The notes under the pieces are model-generated. The model had not been told where the DNA came from and made no database searches. It worked only from the letters and a program-made list of their open reading frames with translations. Shown piece by piece: positions 52,950 to 63,893 of a DNA stretch of 64,000 bases (positions are counted from its first letter, which is position 1; each line of letters begins with the position of its first letter). Origin of the DNA: Kingdonia uniflora (taxonomy: Eukaryota > Streptophyta > Magnoliopsida > Ranunculales > Circaeasteraceae); NCBI GenBank assembly GCA_014058105.1, contig JACGCM010001441.1, forward strand, positions 248,001 to 312,000, written 5' to 3'. A program made the position numbers and the translations under genes.

Positions 52950-55900
52950 AAAATAGATACGCTAAAGTATAATATTTGGTGTAATGATGGGAAGGTGGTT
53001 CCACCGAAGCGGTACAACATGCCTGACAGGTTCAGACGAACAGACGGCTTGGTTCAGGAATCGAGGACTGTTTATTTGAAAACTCAAAACTGCCAGCGGT
53101 TCGGGAAAAGGTGTTTAAGTACTCCCTCTCCGAATACAAAAATCCAGAAACATAAATGAAGGGTTAGGGAGATAAAGATCTCAACTGACGATTCTATTAC
53201 CGCCGAAGGGGGAAAGGATAAGAGGAAAACAGTATCTAGGAGTCTCTATTACGAACAGCGAGAGGAGGCTGAGATCGAGGAAGTTTTGAAGAAGTTGTAG
53301 AAATTAAGCAAACTGGTGCAGACCAACGCTGTAGACTCTCACTCGGGTGTTGAAGGTAAGTCTGTCTTTGTGTTTATAAGAGTTTTTGTATAAAAAACTT
53401 TATTGTGTTGGGATAAGGATGTAATCCCCACCCAAACACAAAATAAAATTAATAAGGGGAATAATGACTACGGGGCGAGAAAAATCGTGTGTGATAATTG
53501 TGATTGTAGAAGTGATCTAGTAGTGCGAGCTAATAATTGATATATATACCTCGACCTATCTGTAGGTTTTGTTGGAACAACTTCTTGTACAGTAGATCCT
53601 TTATTGTAGATAAGTATGGTTTCGGCCTCCGGTTGTACAAAGGCTGATGAAGTAGACTTAGTAGGGCGTTTATCTCCCATCATTGGAGTAGGGGACGAGG
53701 AGGATATTGTAGTAGAATTGGTAGAATGGCCTCGTTTGAAGGGTTCTCGAGTTGAGTACCCTATGGGTTGTAGTTGATTTAGGGAGTTCTGTAAGGCCAA
53801 AAGTAGTGTAGATGGGATCTGGGGGTACGCCTTCAGATATAGGGGTAATTTCTTTAGGACTTGCAGTGTCAGACAAAGAGGGGATTACCTGTATTTGCTG
53901 CCTGATTTGGCTAAATAAAAGAAGTACAGGCATTTGGGGGACGAAGTGTCCTTGGAGTACGTTCAAGGCGTGGTAAATGAGAGTGGAACTGATGGTTTTT
54001 ATTATTATTTAGCCCAGTTCGACTATGGGTTGACGCTGCCTTTGAGCAATTTGGCTAAGAGTGTTATGAATATGATTGGGGCTTGCCCGGCGCAGCTAAA
54101 TTATAATTTTTAGGAAGTTATCATTGTATGCGAAACCCTTAATGAAAGATGGGCTGCATCTGGTAGTGAGAGTAAGATTACTGCCAAGGATTTTCTTGAG
54201 TATTACGCTGTGAAGTATGTCACAGCAACTGATGGTGCATATCTTTCTTCTAGTTCTTCAAGACCATGCTTCTTCGACCTATCTTCAGCAGGGCGAGTGT
54301 AGAACGACGACCTTTTATGGGTGTCTGGTAAATGTCTTCAGCGGTCTGATGAGGAACCCCGAACTTAATAATAGAACTATAACAAAGGGTAAGTATACCA
54401 TTGAAAATCAAACTATCATTTGTATGTTGAACTATATTTCTATAGTCGATTTGTATCTTACGTTGCCTATCTTTTATGCAGGAATTAGCTACAAAGTTTA
54501 GAGGAAGGAATCCTTCATAGATTTTGTTGCCAAGGAAGGAACTGAGCTCGAGGTCGTTCACAAAAAGTTAGGGATAAATAGGTTTAAAAGGGTAGCTAGT
54601 AAGGACGACAAGGTCAGGAGATCTCAAGCGAAGAGGAGAATGGCCGGGAAAACTCTAGGCTCTATGGAAGAGAATCTGTTAACTCCTGAAGTTAATACTC
54701 CTTTGAAGCTTGCGCCGCTTAAGGAAATGCCAGAAGGGCTAGTAGACATGGCCATTGTGTCCAGCATTATTGTACGGAATCTTGCGAAGAGGAAGGCCGT
54801 GAAAAGGAGAGCTGCTTCTCATTCTGCTACGTCAGACAGTGTGGACGATAGCAGCAAGAGGAGGAAGGTAACTCCTCCCACAAAGTCGCAGGTGGTGTTA
54901 GAGGAAAGCGTAAAGATCGTTGAGGGGGCAGACTTGATGCCACATTTTGAGGTTGAAACCGGTCTCATGGAGGAACAATGTCGAGCTAAAGCTCGAGAGA
55001 AGGGGGTGACTACTGTTGAAGATGAGTTTAAGAAGGTTAGTAAATATTTAATTTTTTTGTATTATTTTGTCGTCTCGAGCTGACTTATTTCTTGTTGTAG
55101 TTTGCTCGCGCTCTGAGGGGGGTTCAGCTTAGTCTCCAGGATAGGTCCATTAAGCTGGAAAGGAGGATCTCCCAGCTCGAGGGAGAGAAAAATCAGTTTG
55201 AAGAGAGCTTGACTTGGGAGAGGGAAGCTTTTCAATTGGAGCTGGAAAAAGAAAGGGAAGTTGTTTCCCTAAAGCTGAAGGAAGTTAGGGCCGAAAGTAT
55301 AGCTGAAGCGGAGCAATTGGTTTTCGCGCCTGCTACTTCTCGGAACAACCTTGCAGGGAAGCTCTACCAGCTGAGGTATACAAAGGTGGAGATTTTGGCA
55401 TTTAGCGAAGGGAATTATGAGGAGAAGGAAATTGTGGATGAAGAGGAGTTTAAGGAAATGGAGGATGGTCTGAATGTTGCTGAAAAGACCGTTGCCGATA
55501 ATCAGGAAACTATTGATCAGGTAGGATGATCGTGTAATGTAACATCGGTTGTGAAACATGAACTTGATTTTGTAATATTATACTGTTGTTTGATGCCGAC
55601 AACGTTTTTCTTATGAAACCCCATATTGTAGGAGATAGAAAGTTTGCACCTCAGAGTTGTGGACTTAGAGAGCCTGCTTGAAGTAGAGAAAAACTCCTCT
55701 GCTGATTTGCAGGTTAGATAATTCAGATAAATTAATAACTAGACGAACATGAATTTAATAAAAGAAGAACTCCTCTGCTGGTTTGTTCTAGTTCAGGATG
55801 TTTGTGTATGTATACTCTATCTTGCGACCAAAGCTTGTTTCTTGGCCGGTAGGCCAAAGGGGCACTGGCTCTCTTGAGCTTGCAGGTGTCTGTTCTGCAA

Positions 55901-57356
55901 GTTTTTCAGTATGCTCTGTCGATTTGTTTCCAAATTAGGTATTGATGTTGTGAGTTCCTGCTAATTGTTATGCAAAAGGAGCTAGATGCTGCTAGAGAGA
56001 GAAGAGCAGACTCTTTTGTATAATGTTGAGTATGTAGAAGAATATGAGGCTTTGATCTCTCAGTATGAAGATCGATTGGATGATAATGCGAAGCTTTCTC
56101 TAAAGCTCGAAGAAGCTAAGAGCCAAGTCGAGGATAAGACTGTAACAGTTTTGAGCAAGGATTTGGCTTTGAACCAACTTATCAGCGAACTGGCTAAATT
56201 TAAGGAAAGAGCAGTGTCAGGTTCTCGGCACGATGCTGAGTTAGCCGAATACCGCATTAGAGCATTAAATGATGAGATATCTTATATGAAATGTAACATT
56301 CATGCTCTAAACGAGCAGCTGTTAAAGAGGGAGATCGACCTGGATACTGCGCGAACTAACTTGGCTGTGTCTTAGGCAGATTTTGAAAAATTGAGCAGTA
56401 GTATTGTGGGCAAAGATTTAGAATTGCGTAACTCTGCACAAATACGTGATAGTTTGATCGCCAGGTTAAATCGTTTAAAGGATGATTTACGTCGTTTAAA
56501 AGAGAGAGAGGCTCAGAGCAGGGCTGATTTAGCAGAGGTTCAAGCCAAGAGCAAAAGTCTGGTGGACGATTTGGCCCATGTCCGCAGAAATGTGAGGAGG
56601 GCGGTGCAACGTGATAAGGAGATAAATGAAAGAATTAATCAACTCTATACTCGAATTACCGAATTGGAGCGGGAATTACGTGCATGGGAAATGATGTATG
56701 AGAAGGATTTCAAATTGGAATTGGATAAAATGGATAGTGAAATTGTTTCTGGCGAGGGGAGTCGAGAGATGAAGGAATTTCTTCGTCGAAAAGAAGAGTT
56801 AGTGGAGAATATGCGTATTGATCTCACAAATTCTCGGCAGAAGTCGATAGATCTTACGAGGCAGATGAGTGAACGTATTGATCAATTAACAGCCAAATTG
56901 GCTGAATCGAAAGCCCGTCGTTTGAGAGATAACAAGCGCGCTGCTGTAACTCACCAATTCTTTAAGGAACTAGTAGTTCATGAACAAGAAAAATGTGATG
57001 GTGAAGCTTTGTATCAACGGTAATTAAGCGCATTGGTTGCATTTTTTGTCGAGGAAATAAAATTTATGCAGGTTGAGAGGGATTTGATGCAAGATTGCTT
57101 CTTTGGGAGGACTTGTGTATGTAAACTCGATATCTCGAGCATAGATCCGATTGGGGTTATGGATCGTGGTATTGGGACCACGACGGTTGAACAGATAGCT
57201 CGAGGGAGAGAAATTGTTGCTAAACGAACTCCAGAATACATAGAATCCAGGACTGAAATAGGGGGAAGCTCGAGTACAGTCTCACCTACTCCTGCTGTGG
57301 GTAGAAGGTTGACTGCTCTCCCATCAAGAAAATCCAGCATAATTAAAACGAAATAG
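52950..57356 (+). pseudogene. Element A antisense gene: transposon-domain plus coiled-coil protein, multi-exon
   Basis: Proposed exons are: one ending at a GAAG/GTAAGT donor near 53354; about 53800-54388; 54482-55035; 55101-55520; 55632-55712; and 55979-57356. All borders are GT-AG. The joins I could test keep frame: 54388 leaves one base completed at 54482, and the later introns are phase 0. The exon around 53900-54340 reads LPLSNLAKSVMNMIGACPAQ then LNYNF and CETLNERWAASGSESKITAK, like the plant 'putative gypsy-type transposon' domain. A basic stretch (RKAVKRRAASH, a possible nuclear signal) precedes about 600 residues of coiled coil. A few stops and 1-2 bp frameshifts make this copy inactive. 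Role unknown. Confidence 0.65.
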
Positions 57357-58106
57357 ACTTGAATTCTGATAACGAGTACCTTTTGTAATTAGCAGATGCT
57401 GATGCTTTAGTGATTGATTGAATTGATCAGTGTTCGATGTAGGTCCTTGAGAGGAGCGTTGTAATTTGAAATGTTGATATTAGAAACTAACATTTTCTTC
57501 GCCTGCAGTAGATGTTATTCTCTGATTTGACCCATCGAATTAGAAGAAGTCTGTGGGTGTAGAAGTAAGTATTATTTGTGCTTCAACCCTTGGACTTTAA
57601 GGAGGATTAGCGGCATCGAGCAAGTTTTTTCCTCACTCGTGTTTTAGGCTTGTTATCTTCAGGCTAAGAGGTTTGTTATGACCCCCGCCTTCGGATGTAT
57701 GAGTATCCTCAGGAGTTAGGCTAGTATTATCTATGCCATTACCAATATTGGATGTTGAAGCTTATCGGCAGCGAGCAAGTTTTTTCCTCACTCGTGCTTT
57801 AGGCTTGTTATCTTTAGGCTAAGAGGTTCGTTATGGCCCCCGCCTTCGGATGTATAAGTATCCTCAGGAGTTAGGCTAGTATTATTTATGCCATTACCAA
57901 TATTGAATGTTTGTTTTACCCTTAGGTACGAGCTAGTATAAGCTGTATTTTAACCCTTGGGTGGAGATGGATGGAAATGAAGTGGAACTGTATAGCAGGT
58001 ATTTTTATGATAAAAAAGAGATTTTATTGATTGAAAAGAGTTTGTACATACATTAGAGGTGAAACCTCGAGGTGGATTGGGCGTTGCTGAGCGACGGAGG
58101 AGCTGT
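57357..58106. repeat. Tandem repeat, ~155 bp unit, between the antisense gene and integrase
   Basis: Two clear units start at about 57611 and 57766 (CGGCATCGAGCAAG / CGGCAGCGAGCAAG) and share TTTTTTCCTCACTCGTG, GCCTTCGGATGTAT and CCTCAGGAGTTAGGCTAGTA. A partial third unit follows to about 57960 (ACCCTTAGGTACGAGCTAGT). The block lies where the convergent gag-pol and antisense transcripts would meet, in the same position as the 158 bp repeat of element C. Confidence 0.8.
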
Positions 58107-59160
58107 TCAGCGTCGATATAACTTTAATCTTCTTGCATTCCATGGATTTAGAATTTTGTCACCGGCTTCCATCATGAGATAATATGAACCCAGACCAGTT
58201 CGACTTATGACCATGAAAGGACATTCCCAGTTTTCTGCTAGTTTCCCAACATGTGGATCTTTTATGTTATCTAGGATTTCTCGAAGGACCCAGTCGTTAA
58301 TAGCGAACTCCCGAGTGCGAACTCGTTTGTTATTAGAATTTGCCAGTGTTTGATGATATCGACCAAGATTTGCGATAGCTCGATCTCGTGTCTCATCGAT
58401 CCAATTGAGGTTGCACGCCAATTTGAACTCATTTTCTTCGTCTGTGAGCTCGTGGTCTCTTACAGGATGGTGGTACTTTGTTGGGATCACTGCTTCAGTT
58501 CCATAGGCAAGTAGAAAAGGAGAACATTGTGTTGACTTCCGGGGAGTAGTTCGATAAGCCCATAAGATGTGAGGTAATTCACGTAACCAGTTGCCCTTCT
58601 TCTGTAATATAAGGCACTTTTTGAGACCATCCACGATGATTTTGTTTGTGATCTCTGCCTGTCTGTTTCCCTGGGGGTAGTACGGGTTTGATGGAGAATG
58701 GATTATGTTGTGTTTGTTGAGAAATACAACGACCTTGGCTCCAACGAACTGAGAACCGTTATCGATACGGATCAAATGGGGATAATCGAATCTTGCGAAG
58801 ATATGCTGCCAAATGAAAGAAATGACCTCTTCTTCTCAAGTTCTGCATAGAGGAACTGCTTCGACCCATTTAGTGAAGTAATCCGTGGCAACAAGGAGAA
58901 ATTTCCTGTTACCAGGAGTATTGGGGAATTCACCAACTAGATCGAGTGCCCATCGCTTGAACGGCCAGTACACCTTACTGGCATGGAGTTCGAGGGCAGG
59001 GGCCCGAATTTGATTCCTATGACGCTGACATGCATCGCATTTTCGTGAGTATTCTTCAGCTTGTTTCCGCATCCCTAGCCAGAACATTCCTTGGATAATA
59101 GCTTTGTTAGCAAGAGCTCATCCTGCGGTATGGGATCCGCAGGTACCTTCATGTAGATCT
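58107..59160 (-). pseudogene. Element A integrase
   Basis: The frame at 58836-59087 carries the zinc-finger end CDACQRHRNQIRAPALELHA and WALDLVGEFPNTPGNRKFLL with the first catalytic Asp, then VATDYFTKWVEAVPLC. The frame at 58107-58775 (222 codons) carries IRIDNGSQFVGAKVVVFLNK (second Asp), PYYPQGNRQAEITNKIIVDG (Glu) and a long C-terminal part ending NARRLKLYRR. The catalytic D-D-E is complete, but a stop at about 58835 (CRT, then TGA) and a frameshift at about 58780 split the two halves. No chromodomain is present, as usual for Tat elements. Confidence 0.85.
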
Positions 59161-59860
59161 CAAAGCATCTTGTCGGCAAGTTCCTTAGAGAGGCACTTGA
59201 GGTATGGACCAGTGACTGAACGTTTGTAGAGATTGCCGTTTGGTTGGATTGTGTAGAGCTTTGAATTCTCAATGATGTGCCTGCGCTGCTGTGGATCATC
59301 TGGTAGTGGCCCGCTGCATGAGTTATCCAGACCGAGATAAATAACAAATGGTTTCCTCCAATCATCTTCTGCCATCTCATCGCCCCCAGTGTTAATTGTA
59401 TATATTGTAGTACGATTAATACTGGGGCTAGAAATAACTTTGATTTGAAGGTGTCCTGATTCTGTACCCAATACTCCGGCTAAGTAAGCCACGGAGTCAG
59501 TGTGGCGATTCTCTCCTCGAGGAAGGTATTTGAGCGTAACTTTTTGAAATTTGTTTAGCTTTTCTGTAACCAGAGCTGCATAATCGACCATGATGTCGTT
59601 CTTCTTGTAATGTTCTGAGTAGTGATGAACGATTAGAAGAGAGTCTGTGTAGGCCGAGATTTCAGTGATTCCGAGTTTGAGAGCCATATCCAGGCCATGA
59701 ATGAGTACCCGTACTCTGTAACATTGTTCGAGGTTTCGAAGTCGAGACGGATGGATTTCTCGATTCTGTCGTTGGAAGGTGTAATGAGAAAGATCCCGAT
59801 TCCTGACCCTGCAGGTTCGCTATACCATCGGTGAGGAGCCTCCACCTTTTTTGAGATATC
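59161..59860 (-). pseudogene. Element A second (archaeal-type) RNase H
   Basis: It begins RRLLTDG-like (RWRLLTDG near 59845), shifts frame by one base near 59810, and continues SGIGIFLITPSNDRIEKSIR, NNVTEYGYSFM, AYTDSLLIVHHYSEHYKKN and LPRGENRHTDSVAYLAG (to about 59460). These are the motifs of the additional RNase H of the Tat lineage. The Glu of the second motif sits in NNVTEYG. The downstream 59161-59450 part (PFVIYLGLDNSCSGPLPDDP) leads to the integrase zinc finger. Confidence 0.82.
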
Positions 59861-61431
59861 AATGATGCTCGATCATCAAAAGATTTGGAGGGTGGAAACT
59901 TATCTGCTGCATCCTCGGCGAGATCTGGATCATGTTCTTCCCAGTCAGGATCTAAAACTGGAAAGTCTGCTAGGAAATCAGTAACTGCTTGACCCTTTTC
60001 TGAAATTCGCTGCTCGAATTTGATTTCGTGCTGCCCCAAACTGACGGACCACTGTTGTATTCGTCTGGATTTCTCTTTCTTAGGCAATACTTCCCGAAGT
60101 GGGTAGTTTGTCATGACTTTGACAGGGTGTGCCTGAAAATAGTATTTGAGCTTTTGTACTGTGTAAATGAGAGTTAAAAGTAATCTTTCAATTTTAGAGT
60201 ACCTCGTTTCCGCTAAAGTAAGTGTTTTGCTGATGAAGAAGATCAGTTTCTCAATTTTTCCTTCGAGCCGAATGAGAACCGAGCTGAGAGATGCATCTGT
60301 TACTGCAAGGTAGATAATCAGTTCCTCATTGCCTATCGGAGTGCTCATGATTGGAGCCCTCCCTAGGTAAGTTTTGAGTTCCTGAAAAGCTGCTTCACAT
60401 TCTGGTGTCCAGTTGATATCTTCGTTCTTTGACCCTTTGCCTCGTTGAGTGGAACCTCTGAGTAGCATAAATAACCATCTGCATCTGCTGATTGCTGCAA
60501 TCTTTCCTGCGAGCTTTTGTACATCTTTCTTTGTTGATGGTGATGGCATATCCAGAAGAGCTCGAATTTGATCTGGATCTGCTTCTATCCCTTTCTTGCT
60601 GATAAGATGACCCAAGAACTTACCCGAGTGAACACCGAACTGGCATTTTTCGGGATTAAGCTTCATTCTGTAGGATAGTAATATATTGAATACTGTAGAG
60701 AGATGAGAGATATGATCTTCTTTCTTTAGGCTTTTGCAAAGCATGTCGTCAATATAGATTTCGACTGTTTCTCCCAAGTGTTCTTTGAACATACTTGTGA
60801 CCATCCTTTGGTAAGTGGCTCCAGCGTTCTTAAGGCCGAATGGCATAACCTTGTAACAGTAGAGACCTCTTTCTGTAATAAATGTAGTCTTTTCTTGATC
60901 TGCTTCCAAGAGTGGAATCTGATTGTACCTCAAAGCGGCGTCCATCATGGACAAAAGTTCATGACCTGCTGTAGAATCGAGGATGTGATGAATGATCGAA
61001 AGAGGAAAACTGTCTTTTGGCGTGTGTTTGTTAAGATCTGTAAAATCTGCGCAGACCCGAACCTTCCCATTCTTCTTTGAAATAGCAACGATATTAGAAA
61101 TCCAGTTTGGGTACTTGGCTTCTCGAATGAAACCGACCTCGATAAGTTTGTCGATCTCCATGTTCACCTCGTCTCTAAGTCTTGGAGATAACCTACGTTG
61201 CTTCTGCTTAACTGTTGTGGCGCCTTCGCGGATATTTAAAATATGGCAAGACTTTGAGGGGCTACGCCTGGCATTTCTTAGAAGTTTCATGCGAAAACAT
61301 CTTTGTTGGATTGGAGGAAAGAAATAAGAGCTTCTTTCTCTGTTTAAATTAATTTCGACCAATATAAGTACCTCGGTTAACTCCATCGATCTGGACGTAT
61401 ACCACGGGCTCGGCTGGAGAAGGCTGATCAT
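59861..61431 (-). CDS. Element A reverse transcriptase and RNase H (long open pol segment)
   Basis: A 589-codon frame opens upstream at 61431 and reads through RT and the first RNase H before the frameshift near 59810. RT residues about 85-275 include KLIEVGFIREAKYPNWISNI, VCADFTDLNKHTPKDSFPLS, MPFGLKNAGATYQRMV and the active site VEIYIDDMLCKS (residues 226-229 YIDD). RNase H spans about 340-480 with LIIYLAVTDASLSSVLIRLE. One motif usually read M-D-A-x-S-G-Y-N is MDAALRYN. This is the longest clean pol segment in the window. Start and end are set by the polyprotein frame, not by real termini. Confidence 0.9.
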
Positions 61432-62374
61432 CGAGGTGATCAGCCTTCCGTGATTGCAATGCAGTAATCTGGTCGAGAACTGGCGAGACTGTATTCACAC
61501 AAGCTCGAGAGAGTTTCTGACTTCCTTTGATTTCATAAATACCGTTGTTATGTTTGAAACGGAGTGCTTGGTGGAACGTGGACGGGATGGCCTCCATATT
61601 GTGCAGCCAACAGTGTCCTAGTATCCCCAAATACCTTGATTTGGCATTGATGACGTAAAAAATAACGTCGATAGTGGTAGGCCCTACTGTGATCGGGAGA
61701 GTAATCTTCCCAACTCATACTTCTTTGAACCCATTAAACCCACTGATGTTTGCCTCGCTTTGAATGACCTAATCTGAGAGTCCCATCTGGTCAATCGTGC
61801 TCTGCAAAAGGATCTCAATCCCACTTCCTGTGTCCACTATCATGGTGTGCATTACAAAGTTCCTCATTTTGAGCATAATTACTAGTACATCATGATGAGG
61901 ATACTTCACATGTCTTATGTCGCAGTCTTCGAAGGAGATTCCCTTTCGACGACTGCTTGACTCTGGGAGGAGCTTGGCTTCCTTGTCCTGGACGGCAAAG
62001 CCACAGTACTCGCCCAACTTCCTCCGCTTGATTCTGTTGGAATTTGAAACCTGATTGATCTCGATCATATTGCTGCAGTAAAGATGATATAGATGCTTCT
62101 CCTCTGCTTGTTCTGCTGCTTGAGTCGCGTCACCTTGTTTCAGATAACTCCCATCTTTATAGCTGGGAAGACCGATGATGTATTCGAGCATCCTCCCTTC
62201 CTTAAAAATGATATCCAGGAGCTTCTTCAAACCATAGCAATTGTCGGTGTTGTGGTGCTTAATCTTGTGATATTCGCAATAAGGTCGATCTGCTATTAGA
62301 TCAAGAGGTCGAGCTGGACGGAAACATTTATCTTTCTGGAGAATAGGATAGATCATGGAAAGCTTGGCATTCAA
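61432..62374 (-). pseudogene. Element A Gag C-terminus and protease
   Basis: A 201-codon frame (61769-62374) holds the Cys/His motif CEYHKIKHHNTDNCYGLKKL (residues 33-52), a zinc-finger-like segment typical of Tat gag, then SSRRKGISFEDCDIRHVKYP and the aspartic protease active site MIVDTGSGIEILL near 61840, with catalytic Asp-Thr-Gly intact. The frame stops at about 61769 and resumes at 61349-61630 (MGILGHCWLHNMEAIPSTFH), where the protease C-terminus ILGHCWLH is readable. One or two frame breaks separate it from RT. Confidence 0.82.
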
Positions 62375-63809
62375 CTTTGGTATGACTGTTCTGGATGGTT
62401 TCTGCGACCTCTGATTGTTGTCTCTTCCTAGTTCTGTCTTTGCTCATTTAGGATCGCCTTAATCGCTCGAACTGCGGTTGTTGTTGGAATATGTAGAAGA
62501 AACCTTGGTGTTGTGGACTGCCTTTACGGGTTTATTCGGTTCGGGCATCATCCGTTCCAGATCGATGTAATTGTTGACTTTCTCGATCATATCTTCGAGA
62601 GTCTTGGGCTTCTTCAGGAATAAATACTCTTTAGCTTTGCAATTGAACTGCATAGCATTTGTGAATGCGGACACGGGGATGTCTTCTGATCTAGATTATC
62701 AACATTCCGAGCCAATTCGAGAAACTTCTTAGAGAACTCCTCGAGTTATTCCCCTTGTGCTTGTTTGAGACTTATAAGAGAATATAAGTTATCTTCTTTG
62801 TTTTTGTTGTGGGCATAAGCCTTGATGAAGATTTTATGTAACTGCTCGAAGGTATGAATCGAACCTTCCGGTAAAGAGTGGAACCAACGGAGAGGTTCGT
62901 CCTGGAGACTGGTAGCAAAGATTCGGCAAAGGATGCGATTTAGATAAGAATACAAACCCAATGAATCGCGGAATTGTTGAACGTGTTGGCCAGGATCGAT
63001 TTCTTTGTATTTTATGATCTTGGGTGCATAAAAACCTGTTGGGACATTCATATCAAATAATTCTTTAGCAATTGGACTACCTTGTAATTTATGCGAGTCA
63101 TCCTTCGCGTCTAAAGTCGTTGCTTCGATGACCTCCCTGATACGCTGGTCCATGAGCTCTAGAGAAATATAATACTGAGGGATAGGAGCTGCTGGAACTG
63201 CTGGAACTACCGAAACTGCTAGAACTGTCAGAACTGTTGGAACCGCTTGACGTATGAGTCTGGGAACGTGGTTACCTGTTTCCTCGCTCATATGTTCAGG
63301 AAGCAATGTTCAGAAAGCAGAGCTCGGTAAGGAGGTCGCAGGACTTCCTCGGGTTGCTTGGAAGGCCTGCGATCTCAGCTGATATCTGTCTAAGCCTCCT
63401 GTCCCAAGTAAATTGAGACTATCAGTGCTTGTGGATCCTCACAATGAATCCTGGAAATGTCTATACTGCGTACCTTATGTGGCCCTAACCTCTCGTGAAC
63501 ATAAACCCTTGAGGTCATTGGTACTGTCTCGCGTTCTCTCAAGGCTGGTGGTGGTTGGCTGCTCTGTAATGCTTTTAGAGCTATTTGAAAAGCTAACATC
63601 TGAGCTTCTTGTTTCTTTGTCTCCAGAACTCAAGCTTGACACTTTTGTTCTGACTCCTTCTCGCGGAGCTCTCGATCTTCCAATAGTAGACGCTCGAGCT
63701 GACTCCGCTTCTCGGCTTCGGCAATTAAGCTCGCATGAAGTTCGGCAACCCGATCAGGCCCTCTTGAACTTTCAGGCTGAGCTCCCGAAGTTTGACGTGT
63801 TTGAACCAT
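62375..63809 (-). pseudogene. Element A gag
   Basis: The start is the ATG complementary to 63807-63809, giving MVQTRQTSGAQPESSRGPDR and an Arg/Glu-rich coiled segment (LERLLLEDRELREKESEQ). A stop follows at about 63630. The Gag core at 62746-63306 reads VPTGFYAPKIIKYKEIDPGQ, QFRDSLGLYSYLNRILC, EPLRWFHSLPEGSIHTFEQL and LYSLISLKQAQGE, then a stop before LEEFSKKFLELARNVDN. A Val-Pro/Thr-Val repeat (63187-63246, imperfect 9 bp units) precedes the core. The protein would assemble particles; at least three stops break it. Confidence 0.82.
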
Positions 63810-63873
63810 AATTGAATGCTGCTTGACTGATGAGTATTTATCGTGGCTCTTAAGTACGTGGAAAATCCGTGCG

Positions 63874-63891
63874 TTCTCACAGACCGCGCCA
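63874..63891 (-). other. Primer-binding site of element A
   Basis: The coding strand reads TGGCGCGGTCTGTGAGAA, two bases inside the LTR end (CCCTACA, TT). TGG matches a tRNA 3' CCA, but I cannot name the tRNA. The same site, decayed, is visible in elements B and C. Confidence 0.65.
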
Positions 63892-63893
63892 AA

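Noticed and set aside
53468..53966. Minus-strand frames of 98-110 codons opposite the antisense gene
   Set aside because: They overlap each other and the plus-strand exon, and show no motif; in element A's sense direction there is no known domain here.
60778..61327. Plus-strand frames of 100-111 codons opposite pol of element A
   Set aside because: Shadow frames of the RT coding strand, which has clear RT motifs.
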